Assembly (NCBI GenBank): GCA_032433595.1
Contig: JASWJB010000036.1
Span: 150,379 to 214,378 of the forward strand
Source: Conoideocrella luteorostrata
Lineage: Eukaryota > Ascomycota > Sordariomycetes > Hypocreales > Clavicipitaceae
Length of the DNA stretch: 64,000 nt
Reading direction: 5' to 3'
A program made the translations under genes and the position numbers. Positions 22,296 to 33,697 of the stretch are shown piece after piece. A model generated the notes under the pieces. It worked only from the letters and a program-made list of their open reading frames with translations. It was not told the origin of the DNA and did not search any database. How positions within the stretch are numbered: the first letter of the stretch is position 1; every line of letters begins with the position of its first letter.

Positions 22296-24381
22296 GCGAT
22301 GTACAGTCGGCGGCTGTACCACGTAGAATTATAGATCAGATATCTTAACAAACCAAACAGATTCGGGCTTCATCAAAGGGTATAGTAAACAAAGACGCCG
22401 TACTGCGGGCTATTAACCTGATGTAGGCCAAGCTGCCTAGTATCAAACAGCGATTCAAAGACCCGAGCATTATCCTGAAAGAAGCAAGAGTAGTTAAAGA
22501 GATATATCCCGGTAATGTGAGAGACTGAACTCCACCCAACGACTTCAACAGGGCCCGATGCGTCTAGGTTCGGATCCTCGAAAATGTGGGCGGCGATAAG
22601 CTGCTGCCAATCCTAATAAAGATGTCATTGAAAGGTCATGAGCATGGCGCGAAAAATATAAGCAATTGTATAATAAGACGGCCGCTGTCGTGACGGACCA
22701 AGATACGGCGGGAGACTTTTTGTAAGAAGAAGACCTAGTTTCTTAAGAACTGGCGGCGTAAAAGCCATATAAATGGTTATGTGTTGCTAAATCCATAGCC
22801 TTCGTTCTGTCTTCCTTCATCTGTCGAGCTGGTCTGTTCCGGAACTAGTTCTGGGTTAGTATATGAAGGGTTGATAACAAAAGTTTCAAGGTGCTTGAAC
22901 GCACAATTACTTGCGCATTGCCAATGCTAATGGCTCTAGCAAGATCTCGTTTTGTGCTAGAACTTAGCTTCCGGGTCTTTTGGAACCCATCTTCAGGGGC
23001 CTCGACGTCCTCTCGCGGGAGATGAGTTTTGGTACGTTTAACAAACTGCCTGGTGATTACTACGACACATCATGACGTTGCATGTAAAGACGACTATTCA
23101 ATCCATAATACCTGCGGGAAGGGTGACAACACCAAGTGTCACGCCTTGGACATTCAAGGCGCTCAGCTTGGATGGTTCAACTTTGCCTCTCCTTGGGGTT
23201 TCATCGCCGGACGTGGATGCGGCTGGCCGGACAGCCGTAGGGGACTGGGACGGCATTATGACGAGGAAGCCGGATCTCTCAGTCAGTCTACGGTGATGGG
23301 ATTTGCGACGAGAAAGCCAGCTATCTCAGTCTATTTAGGCCATGATGTTGATGTACAATGCGTGCACGGGCCACTATTACATTTTTGTAATAGTGGCCCG
23401 TGCACGCATTGTGCTGGTGTTGAGATGGGCTATTTCCACGGCGCTCCGCTCACAAGCCAGCTGAAGCGTGTTTTCGCACCCAAAACACAACGCATGCGTG
23501 AATGCTGCCATGTCGCATAATTCGAAAATATACTCCGTGAAAAAAAGCATGCAACTACAAATATGGAAATGCAGAATACAGCCACATTCATAATCGACAA
23601 CGCCAGCGGAGCACGGAGTACAGTAATATAAGTGTAGTAAGCCTGTGAATTTCTGTTCACCTTAGCTGGCATGCCCTGCACACACTGGCACATATGGCAA
23701 CCCAGCAGTACGGAGTAGTAATACGCGATGTGGTTGCTTATGGCTCGGGATCACTGAAGACCCATCGTACACCAACCGGTGTCTTTGCCCCCAAAAAAAG
23801 GCTTTCACGTAGTCGTGCAGAGCCCGCATGCCGGGATCAAGCCCGCGCGCACTCCCGCCGTGAAAAAACGTGCGCATCGTCTTGCAAATCAGGCAGCAAA
23901 GCCTGACAGCGACGCCAACACCCGTCGGCCCAGCGCTATTGGATGCCCAACCAGGAGCTGAATTTACAGCAGTGAATAGTTGTCATGCTGGGCTGGAGTC
24001 TAGAAGCTGCAGAGACAAACACAAGACATGCACCAACTACTTTGGTGATAGCCCCCCCAACAGAGCGCTGATATTAGGCAGACAGACGCCACAGCAGGGA
24101 GCATTTGCACACGATGGACTTTCTGCCCGCGACTCCATCTCCGCAGCTGCTGTGAAATAAAGTTGCCGTAAGTAAATCGACGTACCGTACGGGCTATGGA
24201 GTATATATATGTGAGCATACTTTCCGACAATCTCGATAGCCGTAACAGGCACTTACAAGATTCTTTTTTACTCTAAAGCCACAACTCTGATATACCAAGA
24301 CTGCATGCCCCGTACACGTTGTGCAACGACAGTAATTTCTCAGGCAATCAGCTACACGGCAATTCACAGCCCACCATCACC
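22296..24381. other. 2.1-kb region with decayed sequence and a hairpin
   Basis: Directly after the ankyrin relic, 22300-23030 is AT-rich and stop-filled. The stretch 23030-23520 has two long overlapping frames and an imperfect direct repeat (GACGAGGAAGCC near 23260 and GACGAGAAAGCC near 23307), interrupted by a perfect hairpin at 23355-23412. One motif copy lies at 23709. No intact gene could be supported. It ends with the VOC gene promoter. Confidence 0.45.
23355..23412. repeat. perfect inverted repeat (27-bp arms, 4-base T loop)
   Basis: The left arm (23355-23381) begins ACAATGCGTGCACGGGCC and the right arm (23386-23412) is its exact reverse complement, separated by TTTT. No mismatch was found in 27 pairs. 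It shares the 11-mer GCACGGGCCAC with the hairpin at 49394-49440. Confidence 0.95.
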
Positions 24382-24792
24382 ATGGCTTCTTCTTCCTCTT
24401 CTTCCGGCGACCCCCTCCGCGCCATCGCAGCCATCTCCCTCATGACAGAAGACCTGGCGGCCTCCAAGGCTTTCTACATCAATGCCTTTGGCGCGCAGGT
24501 GGCCTCTGAGGATCCCGAGTCCTGCGCCCTCAAATTCAACAACCTCCTTATCAATTTGCTTGTGTCGTCGGCTGGCGCTGAGCTGGTTGGCAAAGTTGCG
24601 TCGCCCGATGCCGGGAAACGCTTCCAGCTGAGTGTTTGGGTGGACGACCTAGATGCTGCCATGGCGCGATTGCAAACCCATGGCGTCAAATTCCTAACTG
24701 GGCCAGAGGTCAAGCCATGGGGCTTGAAGACTGTGACATTTGATGATCCGTCTGGACATAGTTGGGAGATTGCCCAAGCGGTCAAGACATAG
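24382..24792 (+). CDS. small VOC (glyoxalase/bleomycin-resistance fold) protein
   Basis: Single exon, 136 residues, from the ATG at 24382 (CACCATGG, a good start context) rather than the ATG-like codon at 24319. After a Ser-rich leader come AISLMTEDLAASKAFY, a first beta-alpha-beta-beta half, and then LSVWVDDLDAAMARLQTHG and FDDPSGHSWEIAQ, the second half. The layout matches a single VOC domain that dimerises. The usual first metal-ligand His in the opening strand is not evident, while the final-strand Glu (WEI) is present, so metal use and reaction are uncertain. Likely cytosolic. Similar stand-alone proteins are widespread in fungi and often annotated as glyoxalase-like without proven activity. 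Confidence 0.8.
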   Translation: MASSSSSSGDPLRAIAAISLMTEDLAASKAFYINAFGAQVASEDPESCALKFNNLLINLLVSSAGAELVGKVASPDAGKRFQLSVWVDDLDAAMARLQTHGVKFLTGPEVKPWGLKTVTFDDPSGHSWEIAQAVKT

Positions 24793-25344
24793 GAACAGGT
24801 ACATATGGATGGAAGAGACAAAGAAGCCATTCCAGAGAGTCAGCGTTAACTGGTAGGAAGATATTATTAGATATTGAATCTTCTATATCACAAAACGTAG
24901 CTCCCACAGATGCTTTCCAACACGTGCGCCCAAGGCTTACAGCTGAATTGTTCTGTATACCAGTGTCCAACATCATCATATATTGAAGCTGACAGCGCCA
25001 TGTTGCTCCCACAGTCGCCCGCAATCCAAACAATACGAGCGGGGGTATCAAACTCCTCAGGACATTGCTCTCCAGTTAAGAAACAAAATAAAAAAATCCA
25101 AGGAATGGATATAGAAGCAAGAACCAAACTCGTCCTCTTGAGAACCAATCAAAAACGCCATGAGTCTCTCTCTGCCTCTTTCCCCCTCCCTCAGTGTTTC
25201 GTTGGCCTCAACGGTATTAGGAATCTCATCTGTTCACATACCCTGAGCTCTCCCAAACAAGGGCTGGTCATTTTTCGCGCAAAGGTTTATATCGTCCTGT
25301 GTTTAGGAATCTGCTCAGAGCCGAAACTTCCCAGATTATTGAGC
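24793..25344. other. convergent intergenic region
   Basis: About 550 bases between the 3' ends of the VOC gene (+) and the second MARVEL-like gene (-). Nothing further was recognised. Confidence 0.5.
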
Positions 25345-25986
25345 TCAAGCATTGGAGTAAGTCTGGGGAGCAGTTTGAGGAGTCATTTTGGTACCCGTAG
25401 TATCAGCGTTGGCACGGCCCTTCAGGCCATGCTTCAGGAAGCCCAAGAGCTCAAAGACTAGGAGTACAGTGAACATGATCCAAATGAAGAAGCCGAAAGC
25501 AGTGGCAGCTTGGGCAGCCTTGTATACACTGCAAATTCCGCTTCCGACGCAGTCGCGGGCGCCGACAAAAACGGCGAGCGCAATAGAGCCTGCGAACCAA
25601 AAAAGTGTGGTGATGGCCAGTAGAGCAAGGGCGATGATGCCGTGGTACAGAGCGGCCGCGACATGGGGAACGACACCCAAATAGACGAGAACAAGCAAGG
25701 TCCAGATGGTATTGAAAAGCATGAAATTGACGGATGATAGAGTGCCGTAGTAGTAGTATATGTAGCCGCTATAGTAGCCGCCTCTCCACGAATTGATGAC
25801 TGGACAAGGGTGATCATGTTAGCATAATACCACAGAATGGACCAAAAAAAAAAAAGGTTTCGTCGCTGATAATATCGAGACTTAACCGCGGATCAACATA
25901 CCGTAGGCAAGAAGAGCTAGCGAGATGATGTTGAGCAGCGCAATAGCGCCAAAGAGCGCCAGCCTGGCGATGGATGGAAGCTCCAT
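25345..25986 (-). CDS. MARVEL-like four-helix membrane protein
   Basis: Two exons, 25986..25902 and 25799..25345, with a 102-nt GTATGT...CCAG intron, give 179 residues. Exon 1 provides MELPSIARLALFGAIALLN and the first helix; the split Val codon and the restored open frame support the junction. After a Gly/Tyr-rich loop (YYSGYIYYYYG) come helices around FNTIWTLLVLVYLGVV, IIALALLAITTLFWFAGSIAL and AATAFGFFIWIMFTVLLVFELL. A short Thr/Gln-rich tail ends NA. Two Cys in the third loop (DCVGSGIC) recall the paired cysteines of fungal MARVEL proteins. This resembles the gene at 18.7 kb in architecture but not closely in sequence. Function unknown; probably plasma or vesicle membrane organisation. 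Confidence 0.78.
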
Positions 25987-28900
25987 TGTAACCCGGTTGA
26001 TGCCTGTTTTGTTGTTTTCAGAGAGTTTCACCTAGCCAAGATCGGAGAGCTTGACGTGTTGAGGGTTCGAGGTTCGAGGTCGAAGAGGTAGTCGCAATGT
26101 GACGTCAGACGTTTGTCGCCAGAGAGAGCTTCTTTACTCCGTACAAAGTGAGAGACCAAGGAAAAAAGCAACAAGAAGTGCAGTAGCGGAGTGACGAAGC
26201 GTCACTTGTTTTATACCAGGCAGTAGGGTGATCAAGCGGTCCTTTTTGTGCAGTTGCAAACAGGTGTGTGTGAGAGAGAGAATGAAGGTTTGACAGCCGA
26301 GGGCGAATCACCAGAAAGTGGGAGGCGGCACCTCGTTCCATCGGAAGGAAGCTCCTGGCTCAGAAGCTGTGAGTCGACCAACTGACGACAGCCGAGCCCA
26401 AAAACTCGTGGCGCTCAGCCTGGCTGGATCCACTGTCCCGCTTCCCACCTGGAGAAGTGAGTGTCACTCTCACACTCTCCTCAATTGCCCATGTACGTTC
26501 CGATGCTGCTCCCCTGTTCTCGATGACGCATGCTCAATACACCCTAGTTACGCACTTGCAGCGGCGTATTGACACCCTAGGCTGGGGCTGAGTTCTGGGA
26601 GGGGCTTGGGGGGCTCAAAGTTGCCAATGGCCGCCACTTCTCTCCGATGCCCAAGCCATGCATGCCTCGTCACGCCATGCAACTGCGCTTTGCCAAGAGC
26701 GGCAACCAGACCTAGCCGAGGAACTCAGCTCAACTTTTTGCACGTCTGGTGCTTGGTTGAGCGCCGCCTCAATCTTCACTTACCTACCTTTCTTTACTCG
26801 CTGGTTGAACTTGTACTCTGGAGAGGACAGGACAATAAGTGCTATCCTAGTACGCTCCTCCAACCGTTAAATAATACGAAGCAGTTAGATGCTCCTCATC
26901 ATATGTAAAATGCTATGCTAAATAATAGTACTTGGCAGATTTTCCCTAGTATCCAGAATTGGCAATTTGTAGCCACCTTTAAATACCTAGGACAAAGTGG
27001 AATTTGGCTAGGACCCGTATGGAGAGCTGTACCGTAGTCGTCTACTAATATAAAATAGTTCTAGCAGAGTAGACTATTATCCGTACGTGTTGTTTTGAGG
27101 GCTAGCTAAGTTAGCTGCTTGCAAATGTACAGAGTAGGTGGGCGAGTTAGACAATTAGTACACCTTTTTGTCTGGCCTACATTTCGTCAATTAAAACACC
27201 GTGTATATATCGCATGCCCAATTGCCATCTCTCAACCCAATACATTTGTAAGAGCGGACTAACGAGAGTCAGGTGTGCAAGCAACGAAAGAGAGCTGTCA
27301 ACCTCTGCGAACGGTGAAGTCTCAGCACGGACCTCTACCAAAATAGGACACGGATCACACATTCCGGCCAACTAACTAACTAGGGAGTACGGAGTATACC
27401 AGTAGCAGTTGAGCCTAATCAAGGACCATTATTGTTCACCAATCAGTCTGTCCGGCTTGGGGAAGGGCTGAATGAATGACTTGACAGGCCGCTGAACGCC
27501 TTGTTTGACCGCCATTCAATGCTAATGGCTTGCCCAACTCTGTGGTTGCTGTGACTCAATACTCCGTACTTTGTGTCTTTATTAGTCCTGCCACGGGAAA
27601 CATGGGCCGATTTAAAGGTTACACATTCTCTCCCCAGCACATGTCTGGCGAAGACTGCTGGAAAATCAGTCACACATCTGAGCTAAAGAGCTGGTCTTAA
27701 CATCTTGGAATTAGTTGATGCACGTCTAGCTTCCAGCGAGGCATTCATAAAGCGCAGGTGAACCCACCCACACACCATCTTCTGGTAGATGAAGGGAGAA
27801 CGTCGTTGCCACCATTTTTACCGCCAAGCGAGGTCATGAGACAGGGCTGCCCGGCCTGTTCCCGACTGTAACTGTGGGCCTCGCAAGAAGTCGCTTTCTC
27901 GGATGATGACAGACCAATGGATCCGAACTTCGCAGGTAAAGTCGAACAGAGGCATACCGCTAGGCAACGAAATCATCGCCAAGTACTGTTCATAAATCGC
28001 TAGGATTTCAAAATATAGACTAAGAGCATCGAGGTCGCTGCATTGTCCTGTCCAAATATCATCTATCTTGACGGTGAAGCAAATCTCAAAAACGGCGCTA
28101 CTCCGACAGGGTTGTAACAGGCAGACCACAGCATGTAATTCAAGCGCCCTTCTACTCCGTACTTCGTATCCCGCAGCTCTGTGGGCCGCCATCCAACAAG
28201 TGTCTTGTCAGCGTGGCATGCTCCTAGCATGCCCGTTGCCTGCGGCAAGTACGCCGTACTCCTCATGGTTATTTCAGAATTGAATATGAAACTGATCGCA
28301 AGGATGTGGTGCCGCAAATCTCAGTTGGGGAGATTGAATGGTTTCCAGTCGAGGACTTTCCCGCTTTGTCGCTGGCGCTGCTTGAACCTGCCAGAAGTTT
28401 GTTTAAGTTTGGTATTGCAAATGGTGCAGCTCGGCTCCTCTGCTAAATATATATATGTATATGTATATGGCAGTTATTGATATGACATCATACGGATTCA
28501 CACCGAAACTACATGTACATACAAAGACTGGTGATGAATGGATGCCGCTGATGCAGACAAGACTCGAGCATTGCTCACCATTGAAGCACCAGTCACGCAC
28601 TTCGTACAGCGTGAAAGTATCTAATTCGGTTCAATCTTGCTCTTGAATCCCGCCAGTCAACATCATCATCATCATCTGAAGGAAGAACAGACGAAAAACC
28701 GCACGTCGAAGCCAATCCAAGTCCATCTTGTTCCAATATAACATGACCTAAGCGTAAACCATCGCAACAGGCACCGACGACACGCAGCCATCTACCTACC
28801 TGTTGGATCTACTCCGTAGATCTCAACGATCTGACAAATCCTCCGACCACCGCCGTCCAGAGTCGTCCATAACCTTCCCACTCTGATTAGCGACACCAAC

Positions 28901-29460
28901 CACAGTTCGCAAGGTTGCCTAAAGTCCTATCATATCATGAATAATGATGCTGCTGCTACTAACTAATCAACTGGCCTGCGGAGAAGAGTTAGACGCGAGG
29001 CCGAAGTGGCTGACCGAGCATCAGCCTCTTCTGCCTGCCTGTTAAAGCCACATCATCGAGTATGCTGAATCAGCTAACGGCCACCGAAAGCGCGAGTCGC
29101 GAGGGATCCACACAAGCTTTCCCGTCGCTAACCCTGGATCTCGGACAAAGATGCTGGGGCCCTGGGCACCGGCTTAAGACCTTCGATAAACGTCCCGAGT
29201 ACCGAAAGAAGCTGATTAATTCGTACATCGAAACCATTGACAAACCTCCATAATCGAAATTCGCAATATGAAGAATCTCGTGGAGCTGGGCACTATCTCC
29301 GACAGCGTCTCAGCCGCCTTAAGAATGGCAAAGCCTAAATCGAGATTGGTTAATGAAAAGCCATCAAGTGTATAATTGGTTGCATGCGAACAGCCATCTA
29401 CAAGTACAAATAAACTTGCCCAACCCCTCATCCATCTCGTCATTATAAGATCACACACTG
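25987..29460. other. 3.5-kb region without supported genes
   Basis: The largest gene-poor gap in the first half. Motif copies lie at 26135, 27388, 27560, 28153 and 28810. A TA-rich microsatellite lies near 28446-28470. One minus-strand frame of 124 codons (27818-28192) starts with ATG but has no recognisable domain and is probably chance. The flanks should hold the promoters of the divergent MARVEL-like and NmrA-like genes. Confidence 0.45.
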
Positions 29461-29591
29461 AACAACATCAACTACAACATTAACTACACCATCAACTACA
29501 TAATCAAACTCTCTCAAAAGTCAACTCATTCACCACTCATCACTTACAACTACTAAACTACTAAACTACCAAACCACCTACCACAATCATC
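29461..29591 (+). promoter_or_regulatory. C/A/T-rich leader with CAACTAC repeats before the NmrA-like gene
   Basis: The 130 bases before the ATG contain almost no G and repeat ATCAACTACA and ACTACTAAACTAC several times. Such CA/CT-rich tracts are typical of fungal 5' untranslated leaders and transcription start zones. No TATA box was placed with confidence. Confidence 0.55.
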
Positions 29592-30518
29592 ATGTCCAAG
29601 ATTCTCACTGTCTTCGGCGCCACAGGCAACCAAGGTGGCTCCGTCATCAAAGCCATCCTCGCGGACCCTATTCTCTCCAAGGACTTCAAGATTCGCGGTG
29701 TCACCCGCGATGTCAGCAAGCCTGCTGCCCAGGCTTTGACCGCCAAGGGCGTCGAGATGATCAAAGCCGACATGTCCTCCGCCGACGCGGCCTTCGCTGC
29801 CGTCCAAAACGCTCACACCGTCTTTATCGTAACCAATTTCTGGGAATCCATGTCTGATGCCGTCGAGATCGCCCATGGCAAAGCCGTCACCGACGCCTCC
29901 CTCAAAGCCGGCGTCAAGCACATCATCTTCTCATCCCTTTTGAACGTCACTGAAGCTACAAAGGGCCGGCTCTCCCACGTCTCGCACTTTGATGGAAAAG
30001 CCAAGATTGAGGAGTATATTCGACAGAGCGGCATTCCTGCCACGTTCGTCCAGCCCGGCTTGTTCATGAGCGGGTTCACGGGCTTCCTTCGTAAGCAAGA
30101 AAATGGTACCTACATGTGGGCTATGCCAGAGGGCGTGAAAGCCGACGAAGCAAAGATCCCGTTGTTCGATGCTGCTGGTGACAGTGGTATCTTTGTCAAG
30201 GCCGCTATTAAGAACTTCCCCGATACGAAGGGGCAGCGCATTCTCGCTGCGACAGATTATTATACTCCGTCGCGTATCATCTCTGAGTTCGAAAACGTCA
30301 TGGGCAAGAAAGCATCGTACGCAGAGGTCCCTCACGATGTCTTCAAGTCGTTCCTCCCAGCACCTGCTGCGCAAGAACTTTTGGAGAATATGCTGCTTCT
30401 GCAGGAGCCGGGCTACTACGCTGGGGCGGATTTGAAGCCGAGTCTTGCATTGCTGGGAGAGGATAAGCCAACAACTTGGAAAACATTTGTGGAGGAGAAT
30501 AAGGGCATTTGGGCGTAA
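29592..30518 (+). CDS. NmrA-like NAD(P)-binding protein
   Basis: Atypical short-chain dehydrogenase of the NmrA/HSCARG type, a redox-sensing NAD(P)-binding protein or reductase; NmrA itself represses the GATA factor AreA. Intact single exon of 308 residues. The N-terminus MSKILTVFGATGNQGGSVI holds the GxxGxxG nucleotide loop (GATGNQGG), with basic residues downstream (GVTRD) hinting at NADP preference. HIIFSSLLNV and a nearby Lys stand where SDR catalytic Ser/Tyr/Lys lie, but the YxxxK motif is not clear, consistent with a sensor rather than an enzyme. Context ACAATCATCATG gives a good start. Tail-to-tail with the M1 aminopeptidase, whose stop is 275 bases away. This is probably one of several NmrA paralogues of the genome and not the AreA regulator itself. 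Confidence 0.88.
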   Translation: MSKILTVFGATGNQGGSVIKAILADPILSKDFKIRGVTRDVSKPAAQALTAKGVEMIKADMSSADAAFAAVQNAHTVFIVTNFWESMSDAVEIAHGKAVTDASLKAGVKHIIFSSLLNVTEATKGRLSHVSHFDGKAKIEEYIRQSGIPATFVQPGLFMSGFTGFLRKQENGTYMWAMPEGVKADEAKIPLFDAAGDSGIFVKAAIKNFPDTKGQRILAATDYYTPSRIISEFENVMGKKASYAEVPHDVFKSFLPAPAAQELLENMLLLQEPGYYAGADLKPSLALLGEDKPTTWKTFVEENKGIWA

Positions 30519-30792
30519 GTAGTAATCAACATATTATGCCCATACATATATATATAGCAAATAATCACCATCGTTTGAGGTTTCTCTCTTTTCGCACCAC
30601 ATGTTTATAAAGACAAGAAAATCTATCAATGACGAAGTCTTTATTCAAAAAATGCTAGCCACTCGGCCACTGTATCTACCCGTTCGGCAATCTCGCCTTT
30701 CCATCATATCCAAATACACTACATACCACGCAGAAGTAACCAACTTTTTCCAACTTACGTTTCAACAAATTACTTTGAATAGCCTTGATGCC

Positions 30793-33697
30793 CTATTTAA
30801 AGTATCCATTAGCCTTGCACCAGGCAGCAACGTCCTCGCGATCACGTCCAAGCCAAGAAATCTTAGATCGGATCGCATCTCGGCTCTGGGCAAGAGATTG
30901 GTCGTATCCGTTGTTGTTCTTGTTGTCAAAGAACTTCTCCACTCTTTCGAGTTGCTCCTGAGAAGTAAATCCAGATGTCATGATGTTAACCATGGTACCA
31001 AGCATGGGCAAACTGGGAGGCAGCCTCTCGTACATCAAGGCCCAGTTATTCTCAAGGTACTCGTACAGTGCTCGGATACCCTCGGGATGTGTCCGCAAGC
31101 CAACTACGGGCATATAGACGTCCTGGTCTCTAACGTCAGAAGTGAACATAAGGCTCAGAGACTTCTTGATCAGGTTTGGGTCCTTGGCTCGACCAAGGCA
31201 GCGCAAAGCAGTGTTTTTCTCGTCGCCGCTGGTGGATGATCGGTAGAAGTCCAAAATCTTGTCATACTGTTGAAACATTGTTAGCATGGCATCAAAGGGT
31301 CAAAGTGATGGAACAAGTCAAAAGTGATTACCTCTTCAGCGCCACCGTATTTCAAGACGATGGAAAAGACGCTCTTGCGGATGTTGGGGTGAATGGCGGA
31401 TTTATCGCCAGCCATGAACCTGGCAAACATATCCCTGGAAGCATCCATGATTTTTTCATCACCGCTGAGACCGGCACTCTCGAATAACATGGCCTTGAAC
31501 TGTTGCTCAACGTGGCCATCATTCTCGGAGAACTGCCAACCCATCTTGTGAGCTTTAGGGCTGAGCAGATCCCGCTGGAAAGCCCTCAGACCCTCAGTGA
31601 CGGCCTCTTCCTCAAAAACCCACGCGCTCGAAATGGCACCGAGACGAGCAATAATCTCAGTCCAAACTACAAACTCGTTCTCAGAGTCGAGGCCTTTCAG
31701 TAGGTTGAGGACTCCAGAGGTCTTCTGGTAGCCAGATGTAGCCAAAGCGCCAGCATCAGCAATCATGCCAGCACGGTCCTCCACGGAAAGTAGACCATCC
31801 TTAGCGTCCTGGCCGAGCTTCTCCAGGCGAGCAGGAGAATATGACGTTCGAAAGATACCAGTGTGGTTAGCGTTGAGCTTGAAGAACTCGGTGCTAGGTA
31901 CCTTGAAGTTCTTCTCACGCTCCGTCAAGGCAGTCTGTCCGTCGACGCCGTCCTTGGTACGAAGACCGAGGAAGACAGGGTATAGAACCGTGTCGTCCTC
32001 AGGCTTGGCGTCGCCAGTTCGCAAGAAACGGTTCTGTTTGACGTGAATGGTGCTGTCTGCCTCGTTCTCGGTTACAGTCAGGACAGGGTAGCCGACCTCC
32101 TTAGTCCAAGCATTCATGACTTCCTGAACAGGCTTGCCACTAACAGCGCTGAGACAAGCCCATAGGTCTTCAGTCTGGGTATTTCCATAAGCGTGCTTCT
32201 TCAGGTATTGACGGACACCCTCAAGAAAGACATCTTCGCCGAGGTAAGTGGAAACCATGCGCAAGACGCAGGAACCTTTGGAGTAGGAGATAGCATCGAA
32301 AATTTGGTTAATCTCATCGGCTCGCTTGACAGGGACCTCGATAGGGTGAGAGCTGCGGAGAGAGTCCAATGACAGCGCAGACTGTAGATTGTCGGTCACG
32401 TAGTTTTCCCAAACCTTCCATTCGGGATAGAATATGTTGGCAGAGTACTATAGCCACCTTACGTTAGCATTCATATAAAGAAATCTGATTTTTTTATCAT
32501 TCTTTATTTGGGATTGAAGAGCATACCCAGGAAGTCCAAGTGGCGAAGCCTTCATTCAACCACAGACCCTCCCACCAATCCATGGTGACAAGGTTACCAA
32601 ACCACTGATGAGCCAGCTCGTGCTGAACAACTTCAGCAACGCGCTCCTTGGTAGCAGCGCCGCTGGTCTTCTCGTCAAGCAAGAGATCAACCACGCGGTA
32701 GGTGACGAGGCCCCAGTTCTCCATAGCGCCTTGAGCAAAGTCAGGAATGGCAACCTGGTCCATCTTGGGTAGGGGAAATTCAATGCCGAAAACCTTTTCA
32801 TAGAATTCAAGGGTTCTGACGGCAAGGTTCAGGGAGAACCGACCATGCTCAATGTCCTGCCCGGGGGGGGCATACACTCGGACGGGGACCCGGAAATCCG
32901 TGGACTCAACTACGTTGAGCTCACCGATAACGAAGGCCACCAAGTAGGTAGACATGAGGGGGGAGGTATTGAAATGAACAGCCTTTCTAGTGGTGCCGGT
33001 AATAGTGGACTGAACTTCGGTCTCTTTGGCGACATCCATGTTACTCAAGCAAGTCAAGTTCTTGTCAGAAATAAGCGTAGCTGTGAACTTGGCCTTGAGG
33101 GCAGGCTCGTCAAAGCAAGGGAAAGCTCTGCGGCAGTCCGTGGGCTCCATCTGGGAGCAGGCGAGCACGCCCTCTGAGCCATCCTCGCGCTTGAATGTAG
33201 ATCGGTAAAAGCCAGCCATCTTGTCGTTCAACTGACCGGTGAACTTGATCTCAATTTGAGCTTGGGACCTCTTGGCAAGGGTACTCTCGAACTCGAACTT
33301 GCTAACTTGGGTAGGCTCATGGTAGGAAATCTTTGGAGTGGAGCTACAAATAAAGTAAGAAAGGTAACAATGATCAGTATATGGGCCAGGCACATGAAGG
33401 AATTGGCATTCAATTGCAGGACCGGGTGTATACGTACCTGATAGTCTGACCATTGGCAGAAATCTTGGAGCTGTGGAGTTCGAGCTCAAGGGTATGGAGA
33501 GATACAGAGGTAGAATCCTCGACAACATCAAGATCGATGACGACGGTACCGTCAAACGTGAACTTGTTGAAGTCGGGCTCAAGGGTGACATGGTAGTGGC
33601 GAGGAATGACATTGACGGGCAGCAGCTCGCGACCTTGGGTGCTGCCAGGAGCGGCACCGCCGCCTGTCTGGTCAATGCCAGCTTGGGCTCTACACAT
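30793..33697 (-). CDS. M1 family zinc aminopeptidase (Ape2/Aap1-like)
   Basis: Removes N-terminal residues from peptides with zinc. Four exons, 33697..33438, 33343..32527, 32447..31332 and 31266..30793, give 888 residues. Introns of 94, 79 and 65 nt are all GT-AG and in frame. Substrate-binding GAMEN is at 292-296. The zinc site is HELAH (H328, H332) with E351 in WLNEGFA, the exact HExxH-x18-E spacing. The C-terminal ERAP1-like helical domain is complete to NGYFK. The start used is MCRAQAG at 33697. About 55 further codons upstream stay open in the same frame and encode an Arg/Ser/Ala-rich stretch resembling a mitochondrial presequence, but without an ATG; see findings. Yeast Ape2 is known in more than one compartment. 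Housekeeping gene, tail-to-tail with the NmrA-like gene. Confidence 0.93.

Noticed and set aside
26050..26085. GGTTCGAGGTTCGAGGTCGA resembling a tRNA T-loop
   Set aside because: No acceptor stem, D-loop or anticodon arm could be paired around it; it is a short direct repeat.
27818..28192. 124-codon minus-strand ORF
   Set aside because: Starts with ATG but has no domain, no splice signals and no conserved pattern that I can see.
28446..28470. TA-rich microsatellite as an origin or regulatory site
   Set aside because: Only a short ATATATATGTATATG tract without further elements.
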